Source: Acidobacteriota bacterium
Lineage (GTDB): Bacteria > Acidobacteriota > Holophagae > Thermotomaculales > Thermotomaculaceae
Length of the DNA: 33,716 nucleotides
Assembly: GCA_026986725.1 (NCBI GenBank)
Contig: JALSOA010000003.1
Coordinates: 1-33,716, forward strand
Direction of reading: 5' to 3'
The notes under the pieces were generated by a model, which saw nothing but the letters and a program-made list of their open reading frames with translations, searched no databases and was not told the DNA's origin. This document shows positions 31,319 through 33,716 of the stretch, one piece after another. A program made the position numbers and the translations under genes. Position 1 is the stretch's first letter. Every line of letters starts with the position of its first letter.

Positions 31319-32452
31319 TTATGTATATTTAATTTTTGGATTTCGTTTTGAAACACGAGGTGAAGGCTGGTCAATTATTCCACCAACGCCTCTGTTAATC
31401 ATGTCAATTAACTCATCTTTGTTTGAAGATGCTGACAGAGCCACCTCTTTTGTTATCTTTCCCTGCAAATAGAGGCTTGCAAGTGATTGATTGAATGTTT
31501 GCATCCCATGAATTAACTGGCCGGTTTGCATTGTTGCATATATCTGGTGTATTTTATCCTCTCTTATCAGGTTTCTAACAGCAGCATTTGGAATAAGAAT
31601 TTCAAGGGCTAAAACCCTTCCCCTACCATTTGCCCTGGGAAGTAACGATTGACATATAACACCCTCTAAAACAAAAGACAACTGGGTTCTTATCTGCTGC
31701 TGCTGGTGCGCCGGGAATATGTCAATAATTCTGTTTATTGTTTGTACTGCAGAGTTTGTGTGAAGGGTTGCAAAGGTGAGGTGACCGGTTTCTGCAATCT
31801 TTAATGCAGTTTCAACAGTTTCAAGGTCTCTCATCTCACCTATAAGAACAACATCAGGGTCTTGCCTCAAAGCCGCTCTCAATGCCCTGCTGAAAGATTT
31901 AGTGTCCGTGTTGACCTCTCTCTGATTAACAATACACTTCTTGTGGGAATGTAAATACTCAACGGGGTCTTCAATTGTAATTATGTGCGCATTTCTCTCT
32001 CTATTAACTTTATCAATCATGGCTGCAAGGGTTGTTGATTTCCCTGATCCTGTTGGACCCGTAACCAGAACCAATCCCCTGGGCAGGTCACAGAGTTTTT
32101 CCACAACAGAAGGGATACCCAGCTCTTTGAACCCTCTTATTTCATAGGGTATAAGTCTGAAGGCTCCAGCAACTGCTCCCCTTTGATGAAAAACATTTGC
32201 CCTGAACCTTGCCAGTTTCTTAATTCCAAAAGAAAAATCGACCTCCAAATCCTGCTCAAATTGCTGCTTTTGAGCATCAGTCATTATTGCATAGATCAAT
32301 TTTTTTGTTTCAGCAGGGGTTAAAGGCGGCATTTTGAGGGGGATGAGTTTCCCGTCCTTCCTGATCTGAGGTGGACTGTTTGTGGTTATGTGAAGGTCTG
32401 TACCCCCTGATTCAACCATTTTCTTTAACAATTGGGAAAGAGTAATATCCAT
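31319..32452 (-). CDS. pilT: Type IV pilus retraction ATPase
   Basis: The 377-residue hexameric ATPase powers pilus retraction. It has the N-terminal PilT domain (LLKKMVESGGTDLHI), Walker A GPTGSGKST (132-140), Asp box ITIEDPVEY, Walker B DVVLIGEMRD, and His box TGHLTFATLHTNSA. The C-terminal GMQTFNQSLASLY is characteristic of PilT (the AIRNLIRE-like sequence is AAVRNLIRE). GAGG lies six bases before the ATG. It sits between pilB and pilC, a common order. The ~30-residue C-terminal tail rich in basic residues is longer than in many PilT proteins. Confidence 0.96.
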   Translation of the reverse strand: MDITLSQLLKKMVESGGTDLHITTNSPPQIRKDGKLIPLKMPPLTPAETKKLIYAIMTDAQKQQFEQDLEVDFSFGIKKLARFRANVFHQRGAVAGAFRLIPYEIRGFKELGIPSVVEKLCDLPRGLVLVTGPTGSGKSTTLAAMIDKVNRERNAHIITIEDPVEYLHSHKKCIVNQREVNTDTKSFSRALRAALRQDPDVVLIGEMRDLETVETALKIAETGHLTFATLHTNSAVQTINRIIDIFPAHQQQQIRTQLSFVLEGVICQSLLPRANGRGRVLALEILIPNAAVRNLIREDKIHQIYATMQTGQLIHGMQTFNQSLASLYLQGKITKEVALSASSNKDELIDMINRGVGGIIDQPSPRVSKRNPKIKYT

Positions 32453-32483
32453 ACATTACCTCGTATATAATGGTTTTTTAATA

Positions 32484-33716
32484 TTATAACACAGTTTCCC
32501 TTAAAACTTCCTCTATTGAAGTAATACCTTCCCTGATTTTTATCAAACCACTTCTTCTCAATGTGATCATGCCCTCTTTTATTGCCTGCTCCCTTAAATC
32601 AATTGCAGTTGCTCCGCTTAAAATAAGGTCTTTAATTGTTTCAGTGACCTCCATAACCTCATAAAGACCAACTCTTCCTTTGTAACCTGTGCCATTACAA
32701 ACATCGCAACCTTTGCCCTTGTAAATCTTCAATCCTTTTAATTCATCTTCTCTGAAGCCTATGTCAAGCAGGGTTTTTTTCGGTACTTTTACCTCTTCTT
32801 TGCAGTTTTTGCACACTCTTCTAACGAGCCTCTGAGCACAGATCAGGTTTACCGAAGTGGCAACGAGAAACGGCTCAATCCCCATATTCATCAACCTGCT
32901 TATTGTTGAAGGAGCATCGTTTGTGTGCAATGTTGAAAGAACAAGGTGGCCTGTTAATGCAGCCTTAATTGCAATTTCGGCAGTTTCAAAATCCCTTATC
33001 TCTCCAACAAGTATAATGTTAGGATCCTGCCTTAAAAAAGATCTCAACGCTGCAGCAAATGTAAGACCTATTTCATCCCTGACATTTACCTGATTTATAC
33101 CAGGAAGATTAAATTCAACAGGGTCTTCAGCAGTCATAATATTTGTTTCCGGCTTGTTCAACTGGCTTATTGCAGAGTAAAGGGTATTTGTTTTACCGGA
33201 ACCGGTTGGACCTGTAACAAGCACCATTCCATACGGCTTAGCAATTGCATTTTGAAACTTATCAAGACTCTCCTGTTCAAAACCAAGTTTTGTCATGTCA
33301 AGCATAAGCTTTTCAGGGTCAAGGATCCTCATAACAACCTTTTCACCAAACAGTGTGGGCAATACAGATACACGGAAATCCAATTCTTTTCTTTTCCCCT
33401 CAATCTTCATCTTCAATTTAATTCTTCCGTCCTGAGGTAGCCTTTTTTCAGCAATGTCAAGTTTAGACATTATCTTTATTCTTGATGTAATTGCATCCTT
33501 CATACTCAAAGGTGGTTTCATAACCTCATGCAAGATACCGTCAATTCTGAACCTGACCCTGTAATATTTCTCATAGGGCTCAACATGGATATCCGAGGCT
33601 CCTTTTTTCACAGCATCCATAAGCATCATATTAACAAACTTAACAACAGGTGCCTCTTCCACAGAGGCACCCAGGGATTCAAGGTCTATCTCCTCTTCAT
33701 CCTCAACAACCTCCAG
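32484..33716 (-). CDS. pilB: Type IV pilus assembly ATPase, 5' end beyond the window
   Basis: The frame is open to the window edge, so only the C-terminal 410 residues are seen. The GTG at 33662 is internal: the upstream codons read on as LEVVEDEEEIDLESLGAS and the family alignment continues through them. It shows KGASDIHVEPY, RLPQDGRI, Walker A GPTGSGKT, MTAEDPVEF, Walker B NIILVGEIRDFETA, TGHLVLSTLHTNDA, and a four-cysteine zinc motif (CKNC and CDVC). PilB drives pilus extension. It is probably the first gene of the pilB-pilT-pilC operon. Confidence 0.95.
   Translation of the reverse strand: MEVVEDEEEIDLESLGASVEEAPVVKFVNMMLMDAVKKGASDIHVEPYEKYYRVRFRIDGILHEVMKPPLSMKDAITSRIKIMSKLDIAEKRLPQDGRIKLKMKIEGKRKELDFRVSVLPTLFGEKVVMRILDPEKLMLDMTKLGFEQESLDKFQNAIAKPYGMVLVTGPTGSGKTNTLYSAISQLNKPETNIMTAEDPVEFNLPGINQVNVRDEIGLTFAAALRSFLRQDPNIILVGEIRDFETAEIAIKAALTGHLVLSTLHTNDAPSTISRLMNMGIEPFLVATSVNLICAQRLVRRVCKNCKEEVKVPKKTLLDIGFREDELKGLKIYKGKGCDVCNGTGYKGRVGLYEVMEVTETIKDLILSGATAIDLREQAIKEGMITLRRSGLIKIREGITSIEEVLRETVL

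Noticed and set aside
33660-33662. GTG as start of pilB
   Set aside because: The frame stays open to the window edge and the codons upstream read as typical PilB linker sequence, so the GTG is an internal valine and the gene is cut by the window.
1-33716. Mobile elements, CRISPR arrays or a defence island
   Set aside because: No transposase, integrase, phage gene, tandem spaced repeat or restriction/defence gene was seen; the genes look like core metabolism, envelope and pilus functions with uniform base composition.

Overview
The window reads as chromosomal DNA of a Gram-negative (diderm), A+T-rich, probably thermophilic and anaerobically respiring bacterium. Diderm: a LolA-type lipoprotein carrier and an Oar-type TonB-dependent outer-membrane protein. 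Thermophile: AGA/AGG dominate the arginine codons and the proteins are rich in Lys and Glu (inference). The combination of a carboxypeptidase-regulatory-domain TonB receptor, an MglA-like GTPase, PilZ, an ECF sigma/DUF4097 locus and PilB/PilT/PilC fits Acidobacteriota best, but I cannot prove the taxon from sequence alone. No rRNA, tRNA, CRISPR array, insertion sequence or prophage gene was seen.

Layout. 1-2986 (minus): surface polysaccharide genes, namely a family 2 glycosyltransferase, galE and a sugar-phosphate transferase cut by the window start. 2987-8312 (plus): a five-gene phenylalanine/tyrosine operon (aroF-aroA-pheA-tyrA-hisC) behind an elaborate leader. 8301-14064 (minus): a tightly overlapping seven-gene operon, MglA-like GTPase, LolA, a secreted beta-sandwich protein, UvrD/PcrA helicase, zinc ribbon, metallo-beta-lactamase-fold hydrolase and PilZ protein. 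14095-16455: an ECF sigma/anti-sigma/secreted-protein operon (plus) divergent from a DUF4097 envelope protein (minus). 16447-21385 (minus): a short GspF-like protein, a large Oar-like TonB-dependent receptor and a TPR protein. 21440-26007 (minus): AtuA, enoyl-CoA hydratase, biotin carboxylase and biotin carrier, a branched-chain or terpenoid acyl-CoA degradation operon. 26140-26425: a small membrane protein and a bidirectional terminator. 26449-28281 (minus): an eleven-haem c-type cytochrome fused to a b-type membrane domain. 28397-30028 (minus): rhodanese, MauE/DoxX-like protein and thioesterase. 30114-33716 (minus): pilB (cut by the window end), pilT and pilC of the type IV pilus motor.

The main discovery candidate is at 3066-3291. 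A good promoter is followed at once by a 21-codon reading frame (3101-3166) with nine consecutive Tyr/Phe codons, and then by mutually exclusive hairpins ending in two tandem intrinsic terminators, all directly upstream of the Phe/Tyr biosynthetic operon. This is the architecture of ribosome-mediated transcription attenuation. Two features are unusual. The predicted transcription start falls on the leader's AUG, so the leader peptide may be translated from a leaderless mRNA. The second terminator also has an alternative pairing partner in the first terminator, giving a possible two-stage relay. The first enzyme of the operon lacks the N-terminal allosteric domain found in many relatives, and the ACT motif of PheA is divergent, so transcriptional attenuation may carry much of the end-product control.

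A second regulatory observation is a pair of back-to-back ECF-type promoters between the sigma operon and the DUF4097 gene, which suggests that the sigma factor controls both itself and its divergent neighbour.
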